NCBI RefSeq assembly: GCF_018131075.1
Contig: NZ_JAFCLS010000011.1
Location: forward strand, 92,501-156,500
Length of the DNA stretch: 64,000 nt
Source: Bradyrhizobium sp. JYMT SZCCT0428
GTDB taxonomy: Bacteria > Pseudomonadota > Alphaproteobacteria > Rhizobiales > Xanthobacteraceae
Reading direction: 5' to 3'
The position numbers and the translations under genes are program-made. This document shows positions 32,361 to 41,320 of the stretch, piece by piece (the first letter of the stretch is position 1; each line of letters begins with the position of its first letter). The notes under the pieces were generated by a model. It did not search any database, had not been told where the DNA came from, and saw nothing but the letters and a program-made list of their open reading frames with translations.

Positions 32361-32858
32361 CTAGTTCAACAGGACGCGGTTCTTCGACAGGAACAACCGC
32401 TGCCCTGCCGAAACACCCTCGAGCACCAGGTCCCATTGGCCCGGCGCAATCGCCAGCGCGCTGCCGCGATAGATGCCGATCCCCACCTCGGCGAGGACCA
32501 CCAGCAGATCGGCACGCCGATCGGTCGGCCGCTCGAACCGCCCCTGAAACTTCAGCCCCGACATCGGCCGGCCGCTGCTATCGCGCGCCTCAATCTGAAG
32601 CGTCGCACCGCCCTGCTCGCTGCGTTCGACATGCGCGTCAACCTTCCAGTTGCGCGCGTTCTGATCGCGGGCCGCCAAAATCTGCTTCTCGTAGCCCAGG
32701 CTCGCGCTATAGGCGCTGTCGACCTCGGTGCCCGGCAGCGTCTGGATGGCAAACCGCATCATGACGAGGTTGACCCCGATCACGACGCCAAAGAACGCGA
32801 CCAGCATGAAAAACACCATGCGTCCGGTCAAAGGTTTCGGGGCTTGCAATCTGTTCAT
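32361..32858 (-). CDS. fixH: FixH protein (cbb3 oxidase maturation)
   Basis: The 165-residue membrane protein is anchored by one N-terminal helix (MVFFMLVAFFGVVIGVNLVM). A periplasmic beta-rich domain follows (KVDAHVERSEQGGATLQIEA, APGQWDLVLEGVSAGQRLFL). The length and position between fixG and fixI identify it. ATG 32858 (MNRLQAPKPLTGRMV) is preferred over the start 11 codons upstream, which has no family resemblance. Confidence 0.92.
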   Translation of the reverse strand: MNRLQAPKPLTGRMVFFMLVAFFGVVIGVNLVMMRFAIQTLPGTEVDSAYSASLGYEKQILAARDQNARNWKVDAHVERSEQGGATLQIEARDSSGRPMSGLKFQGRFERPTDRRADLLVVLAEVGIGIYRGSALAIAPGQWDLVLEGVSAGQRLFLSKNRVLLN

Positions 32859-32894
32859 CGCGACATTCCTTTCGAATCTCACGCCTTTCAAATC

Positions 32895-34358
32895 TCACGG
32901 CGTCACAAAATTATCGGTCGCGGATGCCACCTCGCCGAGGCCGATATCGGTGACGCGGAAATGCACCGGGATCGACTTCTTCGGATTGTTTGCGGCGGGT
33001 GCCGTCACCAGAAGCCGCAACTCGGTGGTCTGGTCACGCCCCAACACGATCATCGGTCGATCCGGGGGCACGGCATCAACGCCGACGACATGGACCGTAG
33101 CGTTGACCGGGCCGTCGATATCGATCGCGATGACGCGGTCAAAGCCGCGCTTGTTCAACAGGCGGACGGTATAGGCGTTGCGGATCGCTCCGTCGCTCAG
33201 CTTCACCGCGACCGGATTGCGGTCGTGCAGCACGCTGACGTCGAGCAACGTTCGCGTCAGCAGCGCATACAGCATGAGCGCGCCAACGCCGGCGATCATG
33301 GCTACGTAGACGACGGTACGCGGCCGCACGATGCGGTAGACCGGCGGCTTGCCGGCCTGACGGCGGTGAATATTGATATCATTGTCATATCCGATCAGGC
33401 GGGTTTCCCGGCCGATCTTGGTCATCACGGTGTCGCAGGCGTCGATGCACAGGCCGCACTGAATGCAATCGAGCTGCGCGCCGTCGCGGATATCTATGCC
33501 GGTCGGGCACACGGCGACGCATTGGCAGCAATCGATGCAGTCACCGACCGGCTCACCAAGGGCCCTCAGCTCGTTTGCCTTCTTCAGCGACGTTCGCTTT
33601 TCACCGCGGTCGTATTTGTAGGTGACGTTGAGCGCCCACTCGTCAGTGAGCGCGGCCTGAATACGCGGCCAGGGACACATATAAACGCAGACCTGCTCGC
33701 GCATGAAACCGGCGAGCACGTAGGTCGTCGCCGTCAGGATCGCGATCCAGATATAGGCCAGCATCGGCGCCTGGAACGTCACCAGCTGCTTCACCAGCGT
33801 CGGCGCATCATTGAAATAGAGCACCCAGGCGCCGCCGGTCCACCACGCGATCATCAGCCAGATCGAATGCTTCAGAAGGAGCTCGGAAAAGCGCTGAAGC
33901 TTCATGGTGCCGCGCGCGGCATCTTTTCGCATGCGCTCGCGGCGATCGCCCTCAACCAGCCGCTCGACAGCGTAGAACAGGTCCGTCCACACGGTTTGCG
34001 GACAGAGATATCCGCACCAGACGCGGCCGCCGACCGAATTCATCAGGAACAGGGTGATGGCGGCGACGATCAGCAGCCCGGTAAAATAATAGACCTCCTG
34101 CGGCCACAGTTCGATAAAGAAGAAATAGAAGCGGCTGTTCGGCAGATCGATCAGCACCGCCTGGTCGGGCGCACCGAGGCCGCGGTTCCAGCGCACGAAT
34201 GGCAGCAAATAATAGACGCCGAGGCAGAACGCCATCAGGCCCCATTTGATCCGGCGATAGGTCCCGGAAACGCTCTGCGGAAAGACTTTCTTCTGGGCCA
34301 CATAAAGCGGCCCGTCGTCTTCAAGCTGCAGGTCGGTGGGGTTCACGGGCTTGTTCAT
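32895..34358 (-). CDS. fixG: FixG/CcoG, membrane protein with two 4Fe-4S sites
   Basis: The 487-residue inner-membrane protein is implicated in copper reduction for cbb3 oxidase assembly. About five helices span the first 240 residues. A ferredoxin-like part follows with CIDCCQCVAVCP and CIQCGLCIDAC, then a periplasmic Ig-like C-terminal domain. The frame is open to 34385, but the Fnr/FixK box at 34415-34428 would start transcription near 34380. ATG 34358 (MNKPVNPTDLQLEDDG) therefore fits both the regulation and the family. It is the first gene of fixGHIS. Confidence 0.94.
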   Translation of the reverse strand: MNKPVNPTDLQLEDDGPLYVAQKKVFPQSVSGTYRRIKWGLMAFCLGVYYLLPFVRWNRGLGAPDQAVLIDLPNSRFYFFFIELWPQEVYYFTGLLIVAAITLFLMNSVGGRVWCGYLCPQTVWTDLFYAVERLVEGDRRERMRKDAARGTMKLQRFSELLLKHSIWLMIAWWTGGAWVLYFNDAPTLVKQLVTFQAPMLAYIWIAILTATTYVLAGFMREQVCVYMCPWPRIQAALTDEWALNVTYKYDRGEKRTSLKKANELRALGEPVGDCIDCCQCVAVCPTGIDIRDGAQLDCIQCGLCIDACDTVMTKIGRETRLIGYDNDINIHRRQAGKPPVYRIVRPRTVVYVAMIAGVGALMLYALLTRTLLDVSVLHDRNPVAVKLSDGAIRNAYTVRLLNKRGFDRVIAIDIDGPVNATVHVVGVDAVPPDRPMIVLGRDQTTELRLLVTAPAANNPKKSIPVHFRVTDIGLGEVASATDNFVTP

Positions 34359-34414
34359 CGCTGCGGTTGATCTCATGTCCGGCATGGACTCTAGACCCGC
34401 CCCCGCAAGCGCGA

Positions 34415-34428
34415 TTGATCCACCTCAA
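34415..34428 (-). promoter_or_regulatory. Fnr/FixK box upstream of fixG
   Basis: TTGATCCACCTCAA is a perfect TTGA-N6-TCAA site. Its centre lies 63 bases before the chosen fixG start, giving a predicted transcript start near 34380 and a leader of about 22 bases. Confidence 0.8.
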
Positions 34429-34456
34429 ACAACGCGCAAACTTCCCCAGTCCGCGG

Positions 34457-35329
34457 TTACTTGCCGCCGCCGAGCGAATGGACGTAGACGGCCAGCGCCT
34501 TGATCGTCGGGGGATCGAGACGGCCGACCCAGGCAGGCATGACGCCGGCACGGCCATTGGTGATGGTCTCGACCAGCGTGGTCTCGTCCGAGCCGTAGAG
34601 CCAGATCTTGTCGGTGAGATCAGGTGCGCCGAGCTCCTGCTTCCCCTTGCCGGCGTCGCCATGGCACGAGGTACAATTATCCGCGAAGATTTTTGCACCC
34701 AGCGACTTGTCATATCCCACAGCTGTCGACAGGTCCGATAAGGACCGCACGTAATTGGCGACGGTGACGATTTGATCCTTCTTGAGAACGCCTTCCTTGC
34801 CAAACGCCAGCATGGCGCTCTCGTGGGCCTTTGCATGCCCGGAACGGACACCGAACTGGATCGACTGCATGATCTGGTCGAGCGAACCGCCCCACAGCCA
34901 TTCGTCATCGTTCAGGTTGGGATAGCCTTTCGCGCCAGCGCCACCGCTGCCATGGCATGGTGCACAATTGTCGCCAAAGACCGTCTTGCCGCGGGCACGT
35001 GCCAGCGCCAGCAACGCCGGGTCTTTCTCGATTTCAGCCAGCGGCGCGGCGCCGAGCTTAACCATCTTGTCACCGCGGATCTTTTCCAGATTGGCAAGCT
35101 CGACGGCAACGTCCGCGCGCGACGAATAATTCAGCACGCCGGTGGTATGGCTCCACAGCATCGGCCACGCCGGATAGACGATCCAGTAGCCGACCGCCCA
35201 CACGATGGTCAGATAAAACGTGATCACCCACCACCGCGGCAACGGCGTATTCAATTCCTTGATGCCGTCCCACTCGTGACCGGTGGTGGTCTCGCCGGAG
35301 ACCTTGTCGAAATCGCTATGCTCGGTCAT
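34457..35329 (-). CDS. fixP: cbb3 cytochrome oxidase diheme subunit III FixP/CcoP
   Basis: The 290-residue membrane-anchored diheme cytochrome c passes electrons to FixO/FixN. One N-terminal helix (WWVITFYLTIVWAVGYWIVY) is followed by two heme c motifs, CAPCH near residue 120 and CTSCH near residue 215. Methionine-containing distal segments are visible (AMLAFGKEG, AGVMPAWVG). Start and stop lie close to fixQ upstream and the fixG box downstream, completing the fixNOQP order. Confidence 0.96.
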   Translation of the reverse strand: MTEHSDFDKVSGETTTGHEWDGIKELNTPLPRWWVITFYLTIVWAVGYWIVYPAWPMLWSHTTGVLNYSSRADVAVELANLEKIRGDKMVKLGAAPLAEIEKDPALLALARARGKTVFGDNCAPCHGSGGAGAKGYPNLNDDEWLWGGSLDQIMQSIQFGVRSGHAKAHESAMLAFGKEGVLKKDQIVTVANYVRSLSDLSTAVGYDKSLGAKIFADNCTSCHGDAGKGKQELGAPDLTDKIWLYGSDETTLVETITNGRAGVMPAWVGRLDPPTIKALAVYVHSLGGGK

Positions 35330-35336
35330 GATCCCG

Positions 35337-35501
35337 TCATTCCTCCCGCAGCGGCATTCTCGCCGCCTCGTCGAACGCCGCCTTGTTGCGCGGCCAGAGT
35401 GCGTAGGTCACGATCGCAATGAAGATTCCGACGAAGATCGGCGTCCAGAACGTCGTGACGAAATCGGATGTGATATTCTGGACTGTTAGGATGGCTTTCA
35501 T
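35337..35501 (-). CDS. fixQ: cbb3 oxidase small subunit FixQ/CcoQ
   Basis: The 54-residue product runs MKAILTVQNITSDFVTTFWT, one membrane helix (PIFVGIFIAIVTYALWP) and a short tail (AFDEAARMPLREE). This is the typical size and plan of CcoQ, which stabilises the oxidase complex. It lies 27 bases after fixO and 7 bases before fixP. Confidence 0.94.
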   Translation of the reverse strand: MKAILTVQNITSDFVTTFWTPIFVGIFIAIVTYALWPRNKAAFDEAARMPLREE

Positions 35502-35528
35502 CGTTCTGCTTTCTCGACGAAGGATTGC

Positions 35529-36263
35529 TCAGCGAAGATTGGCTTTTTCGTTGTAGAGCTTGAAATCGACCAGCGTGCCCAGCATCTGCAGGTACGCGAC
35601 CAGCGCGTCCATCTCCGTCGGCGTACCCGGCTTACCGTCGAAGTTTCGGGCAACCGCTTTCGGATAACGTTTGGTGAACGCATCCACGCCGGCATTATCA
35701 GGATCCGCTTGCGCCTTTAGATCGTTGACTGCGTGCGCGATCTGGTCGTCCGAGTAGGGAACGCCAACTGTGCGGCTGGTGCGCAGATGATCTGCCATCC
35801 CCGCGACATCGACTTCGGTCTCGGCGAGGAACGCATAGCCAGGCATCACCGACTGCGGCACGATCGCGCGCGGATTGATCAGATGCGTGACATGCCATTC
35901 ATCGGAATATTTGGCGCCGACGCGGGCGAGATCGGGGCCAGTACGCTTCGATCCCCACTGGAACGGATGGTCGTACATGCTCTCGGCCGCGAGCGAATAA
36001 TGACCGTAACGCTCGACCTCGTCCCGCAGCGGGCGGACCATCTGTGAGTGGCAGAGATAGCAGCCCTCGCGAACGTAGACGTTGCGGCCGGTGAGTTCGA
36101 GCGGGGTATACGGCCTGACGCCGTCGACCGCTTCGATCGTGCTCTTGAGATAGAACAGCGGGGTGATCTCGACGAGACCACCGATCGCGATCACGACCAG
36201 TATCCCTCCGATAAGGACGATCGAATTCTTCTCGAAAATTTGATGCCGTGACCAGAATGACAT
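35529..36263 (-). CDS. fixO: cbb3 cytochrome oxidase monoheme subunit II FixO/CcoO
   Basis: The 244-residue membrane-anchored cytochrome c is subunit II of the oxidase. After an N-terminal helix ([19 protein letters not shown]) comes the single heme c motif CYLCH near residue 70, then [16 protein letters not shown] with the conserved family sequence. ATG 36263 ([10 protein letters not shown]) follows GAGGAG at a good distance; the longer open frame upstream overlaps fixN and is not family-like. Only 11 bases separate it from fixN. Confidence 0.96.
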   Translation of the reverse strand: MSFWSRHQIFEKNSIVLIGGILVVIAIGGLVEITPLFYLKSTIEAVDGVRPYTPLELTGRNVYVREGCYLCHSQMVRPLRDEVERYGHYSLAAESMYDHPFQWGSKRTGPDLARVGAKYSDEWHVTHLINPRAIVPQSVMPGYAFLAETEVDVAGMADHLRTSRTVGVPYSDDQIAHAVNDLKAQADPDNAGVDAFTKRYPKAVARNFDGKPGTPTEMDALVAYLQMLGTLVDFKLYNEKANLR

Positions 36264-36274
36264 TGAACCGCTCC

Positions 36275-37924
36275 TCATTCCGCCGGCTGAAGCGCGACGG
36301 GCGACGTCATTTCCGCCTCGCTGGCGTACACCGTCATCCAGAGATTGAAGGCCATGATCAGCGCGCCGATCAGGAACAGCGCGCCGCCCGCGGCGCGAAT
36401 GATGTAGAAGGGATGCATCGCTTCCACGGATTCGATGAAGGAATATTCGAGGAAACCGAGCGAGGTGTAGGCCCGCCACATCAGGCCCTGCAGGATACCC
36501 GAGACCCACATCGACGAGATGTAGAGCACGATACCGATGGTCGCGATCCAGAAGTGCCAGTTGACGAGCTTGAGACTGTAAAGGCCCTTACGGTCCCACA
36601 ACCAGGGAAACAGGCAGTACAGCGCGCCGAACGAGACGAAGCCGACCCAACCCAGCGCGCCGGAATGAACATGACCGATCGTCCAGTCAGTATAGTGGCT
36701 GAGTGAATTCACCACCTTGATCGACATCAGCGGGCCTTCGAACGTGGCCATGCCGTAGAAGGCGACGGACACGACCAGCATCCGGAGCACGGGATCGGTG
36801 CGCAGCTTGTCCCAGGCGCCCGACAGCGTCAACATGCCGTTGATCATGCCGCCCCAGGACGGCATCCACAGCATGATCGAGAACGTCATGCCGAGCGTCT
36901 GCGCCCAATCCGGCAGCGCCGTGTAATGCAGATGGTGCGGCCCGGCCCAGATGTAGAGGAAGATGATCGCCCAGAAGTGGATGATCGACAGCCGGCAGGA
37001 ATAGACCGGCCGCTCGGCGCGCTTCGGAATGAAATAGTACATGATGGCAAGGAAGCCCGCGGTCAGGAAGAAGCCGACCGCGTTGTGGCCGTACCACCAC
37101 TGAAACATGGCATCCTGAACACCGCCCCAGGCGATGTAGGATTTCGAGCCCCATACGGATACCGGCAGCGCCGGGTTATTTCCAAGGTGCAGCACGGCGA
37201 TGGTGACGATGAAGGCGAGATAGAACCAGTTCGCAACGAAAATATGCGGTTCCTTGCGCTTGACGATGGTCATCAGGAAGACCAGCAGGTAGGCCACCCA
37301 GACGATCGTCAGCCAGAGGTCGGCGTACCATTCCGGTTCGGCATACTCCTTGGATTGGGTGACGCCGAGCAGATAGCCAGTGCCGGCGATCAGGATGAAG
37401 AAATTGTATCCGATCACGACGAACCACGGTGCCAGATCGCCGGCGAGCCGCGCGCGGCAGGTCTTCTGCACGACATAGAACGAGGTTGCGATCAGCACGT
37501 TGCCGCCGAAGGCGAAGATCACCGCGGACGTATGCAGCGGACGCAGGCGGCCAAAACTGGTCCAGGGCAGGTCGAAATTGAGCGCCGGCCATGCAAGCTG
37601 CGATGCGATCAGCAGCCCTACCGCAAATCCAGCGATTCCCCAGAACATCGCCATCACGGCCGAAAACTTGACCGGACCCATATTGTAGTTGGGCCGACCG
37701 TTGATCTCCTTTGGCGGCAATGCCGCTGGGCGGTCGTAATACCGGTTCACGATCGCAAAGGCGGCCCACAGGCTGGCGGCACACGCCAGCGACGCGTGGA
37801 AGGCAAACGCCGTATCAAGCGCCTGGGCTGCGGCGAGAAGGCAGAGAAACGCGGATGCGGCAAAAACTATTGCGAGACCGGCTTCGCCGTGCGTCATCGA
37901 TTTTGCGGTTTGAGACTGGTTCAT
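36275..37924 (-). CDS. fixN: cbb3 cytochrome oxidase catalytic subunit I FixN/CcoN
   Basis: This is the heme-copper core subunit, 549 residues with about 12-14 helices, which reduces oxygen with high affinity. Ligand histidines appear in [30 protein letters not shown] (CuB histidine with the cbb3-type tyrosine elsewhere), [12 protein letters not shown] and [13 protein letters not shown] 37924 ([10 protein letters not shown]) is chosen over the start seven codons upstream. A perfect Fnr/FixK box at 37984-37997 is placed for class II activation. First gene of fixNOQP. Confidence 0.97.
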   Translation of the reverse strand: MNQSQTAKSMTHGEAGLAIVFAASAFLCLLAAAQALDTAFAFHASLACAASLWAAFAIVNRYYDRPAALPPKEINGRPNYNMGPVKFSAVMAMFWGIAGFAVGLLIASQLAWPALNFDLPWTSFGRLRPLHTSAVIFAFGGNVLIATSFYVVQKTCRARLAGDLAPWFVVIGYNFFILIAGTGYLLGVTQSKEYAEPEWYADLWLTIVWVAYLLVFLMTIVKRKEPHIFVANWFYLAFIVTIAVLHLGNNPALPVSVWGSKSYIAWGGVQDAMFQWWYGHNAVGFFLTAGFLAIMYYFIPKRAERPVYSCRLSIIHFWAIIFLYIWAGPHHLHYTALPDWAQTLGMTFSIMLWMPSWGGMINGMLTLSGAWDKLRTDPVLRMLVVSVAFYGMATFEGPLMSIKVVNSLSHYTDWTIGHVHSGALGWVGFVSFGALYCLFPWLWDRKGLYSLKLVNWHFWIATIGIVLYISSMWVSGILQGLMWRAYTSLGFLEYSFIESVEAMHPFYIIRAAGGALFLIGALIMAFNLWMTVYASEAEMTSPVALQPAE

Positions 37925-37983
37925 GCGCGGGCTTCTCTTCTGCAAAGGTCAGCCCGAATGATCACACCTTCGGCATCGCCGAA

Positions 37984-37997
37984 TTGATCGAGGTCAA
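37984..37997 (-). promoter_or_regulatory. Fnr/FixK box upstream of fixN
   Basis: TTGATCGAGGTCAA matches TTGA-N6-TCAA exactly. With the centre at -41.5, transcription would begin near 37949, about 25 bases before the fixN ATG. Confidence 0.85.
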
Positions 37998-38043
37998 AGT
38001 CTGGCGAATTTGCCAAAGCTGGGGAAAACATGGCGCGGGACGT

Positions 38044-38379
38044 TCAGCAACAGGAGGGACCGATCGGCAGGGACGCGCGTATTCTGGCAGCGCGGTGCTG
38101 CCGTCCGATCGCACGCAGCCGCTTCGCGAGCTGCGGGGATGCTTCGAACTCCGCTGCCAGGCATTCTTCCAGAGATTCGGCAGAAAGACGGCGTCCGGTC
38201 AATAGCCCGTAAAGCTCCGGGGAAGAGAGATTGAGATCTTGCGCAATCTGCTCGAACTCCGCCCGCTTCACCCCGTGGAGCTTGTCCTTGCGCGCACGTC
38301 CGGTGAAGGCGGTTTTCAGCCATCGCACCAGGGCGACACCCGCCGGCCATCTTCCTGCAACGCCTAAAAAAATATGCAC
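38044..38379 (-). CDS. DUF6455-like protein (about 111 aa)
   Basis: The C-terminal 60 residues (GVKRAEFEQIAQDLNLSSPE, then YGLLTGRRLSAESLEECLAA) resemble DUF6455 proteins, small rhizobial proteins of unknown function. The start is taken as GTG 38379 (VHIFLGVAGRWP) because the open frame upstream runs through a perfect Fnr/FixK box, which would start transcription near 38400. It sits between hemN and fixN on the same strand. Regulation suggests a low-oxygen role. Confidence 0.7.
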   Translation of the reverse strand: MHIFLGVAGRWPAGVALVRWLKTAFTGRARKDKLHGVKRAEFEQIAQDLNLSSPELYGLLTGRRLSAESLEECLAAEFEASPQLAKRLRAIGRQHRAARIRASLPIGPSCC

Positions 38380-38434
38380 GTGTGAGTCTCGCGAGATGAA
38401 GCTGGCATCCAAGCAATATCCAGAGATATCCGCC

Positions 38435-38448
38435 TTGACCTGAATCAA
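38435..38448 (-). promoter_or_regulatory. Fnr/FixK box upstream of the DUF6455 gene
   Basis: TTGACCTGAATCAA is perfect and identical base for base to the box at 40042-40055. Its centre is 62 bases before the proposed GTG start. Confidence 0.8.
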
Positions 38449-38462
38449 GTTGAGAAGCTGCG

Positions 38463-39797
38463 CTAGACGGCCTTGCTGAATCGTGCCGGATCAGTACGCG
38501 TGTGGGGATCGAATGCCGCCGCAATCACCCGCACCACCTGACAGCCAGCATCGGTGGCGGTCACAACGCGGCCTTCGACACGCACCAAGCCGTCCTTGAT
38601 CAAGGGCTGCAGCAAGGCCAGTTCTTCGGTAAGCTCCATATCCGGCGCGGTGACGTCGAGGTCGGCCCGAAACGCACACATCAGGCTCTCGATGGTACGG
38701 GCGCGCTGCTTTTCTGCGGCATCGAGCCGGCATCCGCGCGCCGCCGTCAGGCGGCCATCCGTAATTGCGCGAACATAGCTTGGAACGTCGGAGATGTTCT
38801 GGACGTATCCGTCCCTGAACCGCGAGATCGAAGACGCGCCAAAGCCGATCAGGGTCTCCCTGCTGTCGTCGGTATAGCCCTGGAAATTGCGATGCAGCCG
38901 TCCTGACATCGCGGCCCGCGTTAGCGCGTCGCCCGGCCTTGCAAAATGATCGATGCCGATCCTCAGAAAACCGTGGCGCTGGAATTCCTCGGCGATTGCC
39001 TCGGCCTGGTCTATACGCTCCTCCATGCCGGGGAGCGTCTTCTCATCGATAAGCCGCTGATTGGCCTTGAGGCGCGGCATATGTGCGTAACCGTAGCAGG
39101 CGATGCGGTCCGGCGAGAGCATCGCGACGATTTCGCAGGTCTTGCGCAGCGAAGCGACCGTCTGCAGCGGCAAGCCGTAGATCAGGTCGAAATTCAAATT
39201 GCCGATGCCGGCAGCCCGCAGCCGCAACACGGCCGCGGCAACATCTTGCATCGGCTGCCACCGGCCGATGGCCACCTGCACCCTTGGATTGACGTCCTGC
39301 ACGCCCAGACTGACGCGGTTGACACCAAGCTCATTCAAGCTGGCCGCCAGCAACGACGTCACGTAGCGGGGGTCGAGCTCGATGGCGTGCTCGAAACCGG
39401 GTTCAAAAACGAAATATCGGCGCAGGACCGCCATCACGGACGCAAGTCCGTCGGCCCCCAGGATGCTGGGCGTCCCCCCACCCCAGTGCAGCCCAGCGAT
39501 ACGAAGCGATGCCGGCAGACTGTCGCTGACCAGCGCAATCTCGCGCTCCATCGCCGTTCGATAGGCGCCAATGACGTCGTCGCGTAGCGCTTTCTTGGTG
39601 TTGCAACCGCAATAGAGGCAGAGTTCGCGGCAATACGGCACATGCAGATAGACCGAGACGGCCTCGGCCATATCCAGATCGCGCAGCCACCGGCGCTGGT
39701 CGGCGCACCCCACCGCAGGCGTGAACTCGGCCGCCGTCGGATAGGACGTATATCGCGGCACCTGCATTTGGGCGTAACGGCGTACGATATCGTTCAC
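38463..39797 (-). CDS. hemN: Oxygen-independent coproporphyrinogen III oxidase HemN
   Basis: This 444-residue radical SAM enzyme decarboxylates coproporphyrinogen III for heme synthesis without oxygen. The cluster motif CRELCLYCGC (CxxxCxxC plus the extra C) lies near residue 60, the SAM-binding GGGTPS follows, and the length and N-terminus (YAQMQVPRYTSYPTAAEF) are those of true HemN rather than HemW. The start is GTG, with GGGAG seven bases before. It follows a 46-residue membrane peptide by 52 bases, and both probably share the box at 40042. Confidence 0.95.
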   Translation of the reverse strand: MNDIVRRYAQMQVPRYTSYPTAAEFTPAVGCADQRRWLRDLDMAEAVSVYLHVPYCRELCLYCGCNTKKALRDDVIGAYRTAMEREIALVSDSLPASLRIAGLHWGGGTPSILGADGLASVMAVLRRYFVFEPGFEHAIELDPRYVTSLLAASLNELGVNRVSLGVQDVNPRVQVAIGRWQPMQDVAAAVLRLRAAGIGNLNFDLIYGLPLQTVASLRKTCEIVAMLSPDRIACYGYAHMPRLKANQRLIDEKTLPGMEERIDQAEAIAEEFQRHGFLRIGIDHFARPGDALTRAAMSGRLHRNFQGYTDDSRETLIGFGASSISRFRDGYVQNISDVPSYVRAITDGRLTAARGCRLDAAEKQRARTIESLMCAFRADLDVTAPDMELTEELALLQPLIKDGLVRVEGRVVTATDAGCQVVRVIAAAFDPHTRTDPARFSKAV

Positions 39798-39849
39798 GGC
39801 AGCGCTCCCTCAGGCTGGCAGACGAGTTTGAACGCGAAAATGCCTCGGA

Positions 39850-39990
39850 TCAGAAAGGCCGGCGTTTTGCGTTCGCCTGTTGGGCCAAATGTTTCGTGCG
39901 GGTCTGCGCATCGCCCCACGCCAGGACGGCGGCAAAGACGACGAACATCATGACTACGCTTGTGGCAACGAGCATCGAATCGACGGGCAT
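39850..39990 (-). CDS. Small membrane peptide (46 aa) before hemN
   Basis: The frame MPVDSMLVATSVVMMFVVFA continues AVLAWGDAQTRTKHLAQQ and ends AKRRPF with TGA at 39850. AGGAGG lies six bases before the ATG, the best ribosome binding site in the neighbourhood. One membrane helix and a basic tail are evident. A perfect Fnr/FixK box lies 58 bases upstream. Similar peptides occur next to fix genes in Bradyrhizobium (recalled, not searched). An accessory subunit or assembly factor of a membrane complex is possible. Confidence 0.72.
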   Translation of the reverse strand: MPVDSMLVATSVVMMFVVFAAVLAWGDAQTRTKHLAQQANAKRRPF

Positions 39991-40041
39991 GGGTGACCTC
40001 CTAGTGATGGAGGAATGATGCCTGCTCCGAGGGAATCATCT

Positions 40042-40055
40042 TTGACCTGAATCAA
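40042..40055 (-). promoter_or_regulatory. Fnr/FixK box upstream of the 46-aa peptide and hemN
   Basis: TTGACCTGAATCAA is a perfect site. The predicted start of transcription near 40007 lies 17 bases before the small gene at 39990, and hemN is the next gene downstream. Confidence 0.85.
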
Positions 40056-40084
40056 TCGAACAGGAGTTGCCGCGAAAAATGCCT

Positions 40085-40804
40085 TCACGCCGCGGCCATG
40101 GCCTCGGCGCGCGTCGAGTCGAGCAGGCGAACACCTCCGCTGACGATAACAAGCATTTTCTCGCGCTCGAACCGGGTCAATGTCCGGCTCACCGTCTCGA
40201 TGGTCAGCCCGAGGTAATCCGCGATGTCCTGCCGGCTCATCGGTAAAGAGATGGTCTGCCGTTCGTCGCCAATATGGGCCAGTCGCGCTCGCCAGCCGAC
40301 CAGAAAGGCCGCAACCTTCTCTTCTGCCGTACGCCGCCCCAGCAGCAACATTTGCTCCTGCGCCAGCATTAGCTCGCGCGCCGCGAACTCGTTGATCCGG
40401 AGCAGGAAGTGCGGCCGCTGCTCGATGAAGTGCCTAAAGACGTCCACGGGGAAACGACATATCGAAACGGCATCGATCGCGTCCGCCGAAAAACTGTAGC
40501 GATCGGACGGCATGGTGCCGAGAAAATCGCCCGGCAGCGCGAAGCCAATCACCTGCCGCCGCCCGTCGGGTAGCAGCTTGTACAGACGCGCAACACCCGC
40601 GGTCAGATTGTGAACCGAACTGGCGACCTGGCCTGCGGTGAAGAGCGCCTCATTGGGCGCCAGATGAATGTGGCGGGCGATTCGCTCGAACTCCACGAGA
40701 TCGTTTTGGTCGAGCGCACCGCAGATGCTCAACGACCGGACATTACAGGCCGAGCAGCGGCCAAAAGTGCCGCGATTTGGATTCGGAGAGATGGTGCGTA
40801 TCAT
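40085..40804 (-). CDS. Crp/Fnr-family oxygen-responsive regulator (FnrN/FixK1/AadR type)
   Basis: The 239-residue regulator has an N-terminal cysteine group at residues 17, 20 and 28 (CSACNVRSLSIC) and a central cysteine at 116 (VSICRF). These four residues could hold an oxygen-labile 4Fe-4S cluster as in Fnr, unlike FixK2, which lacks it. A cyclic-nucleotide-binding-type barrel precedes the helix-turn-helix, whose recognition helix ETVSRTLTRFE has the E..SR signature for TTGA half-sites. It is flanked by target boxes on both sides. The box at 40915-40928 lies upstream of its start, so autoregulation is possible. Confidence 0.93.
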   Translation of the reverse strand: MIRTISPNPNRGTFGRCSACNVRSLSICGALDQNDLVEFERIARHIHLAPNEALFTAGQVASSVHNLTAGVARLYKLLPDGRRQVIGFALPGDFLGTMPSDRYSFSADAIDAVSICRFPVDVFRHFIEQRPHFLLRINEFAARELMLAQEQMLLLGRRTAEEKVAAFLVGWRARLAHIGDERQTISLPMSRQDIADYLGLTIETVSRTLTRFEREKMLVIVSGGVRLLDSTRAEAMAAA

Positions 40805-40914
40805 TTGCCACTGCCCATTCGAGCGCCCGATCGACCTTCATATCTCCTTGGTCATGGCAGGTTGGACCAGGACTCGGAGATGTGATTCATTCTAGCGGAT
40901 CCAGCGCCAGCTGA

Positions 40915-40928
40915 TTGATCCAGATCAA
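40915..40928 (+). promoter_or_regulatory. Fnr/FixK box between the regulator and the cytochrome c gene
   Basis: TTGATCCAGATCAA is perfect. For the cytochrome gene a start near 40963 is predicted, 40 bases before ATG 41003. Being palindromic, it could equally act on the divergent regulator gene. Confidence 0.8.
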
Positions 40929-41002
40929 ATGCCTTGACGATTGATCCTTCATTGTGCGGCTCCGCACTGAGAAGCCGGATTCTCCATGGAGTGGATGCCG
41001 CA

Positions 41003-41320
41003 ATGATCGGACGATTTTTGGTACCGCTGGCACTTACGCTCATCACCTTGACGCCGGCAGCGGCGGCTTCGCCTCAAGAACAGCGCGGTAGAACCTTCGC
41101 GCTGAACAATTGCGCGAGGTGTCATTCGATCGACAAGGTTTCGCCGAGCCCGCTCAAGATTGCGCCGCCATTCCGGACGCTGCACAAGCGTTATCCGATC
41201 GAGACCCTTGCAGAGGCGCTCGCCGAAGGTATCTCGACTGGCCATCCCACCATGCCCGCCTTCCAGCTCGATCCGGACCAGATCGGCGACCTGCTGACGT
41301 ATCTGAAGACCCTCGAATAG
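41003..41320 (+). CDS. Monoheme cytochrome c, periplasmic
   Basis: The 105-residue product has a signal peptide (MIGRFLVPLALTLITLTPAAAA) and one heme c motif CARCH near residue 37. The distal methionine is probably in HPTMPAFQLDPDQIGDLLTY. It is a small class I cytochrome, perhaps an electron donor to the cbb3 oxidase or a nitrogen-oxide reductase. ATG 41003 begins the signal peptide; the frame upstream overlaps the promoter region. Confidence 0.88.
   Translation: MIGRFLVPLALTLITLTPAAAASPQEQRGRTFALNNCARCHSIDKVSPSPLKIAPPFRTLHKRYPIETLAEALAEGISTGHPTMPAFQLDPDQIGDLLTYLKTLE

Noticed and set aside
32352..34370. 672-codon plus-strand frame opposite fixH and fixG
   Set aside because: Shadow frame with no domain; it is antisense to intact fix genes.
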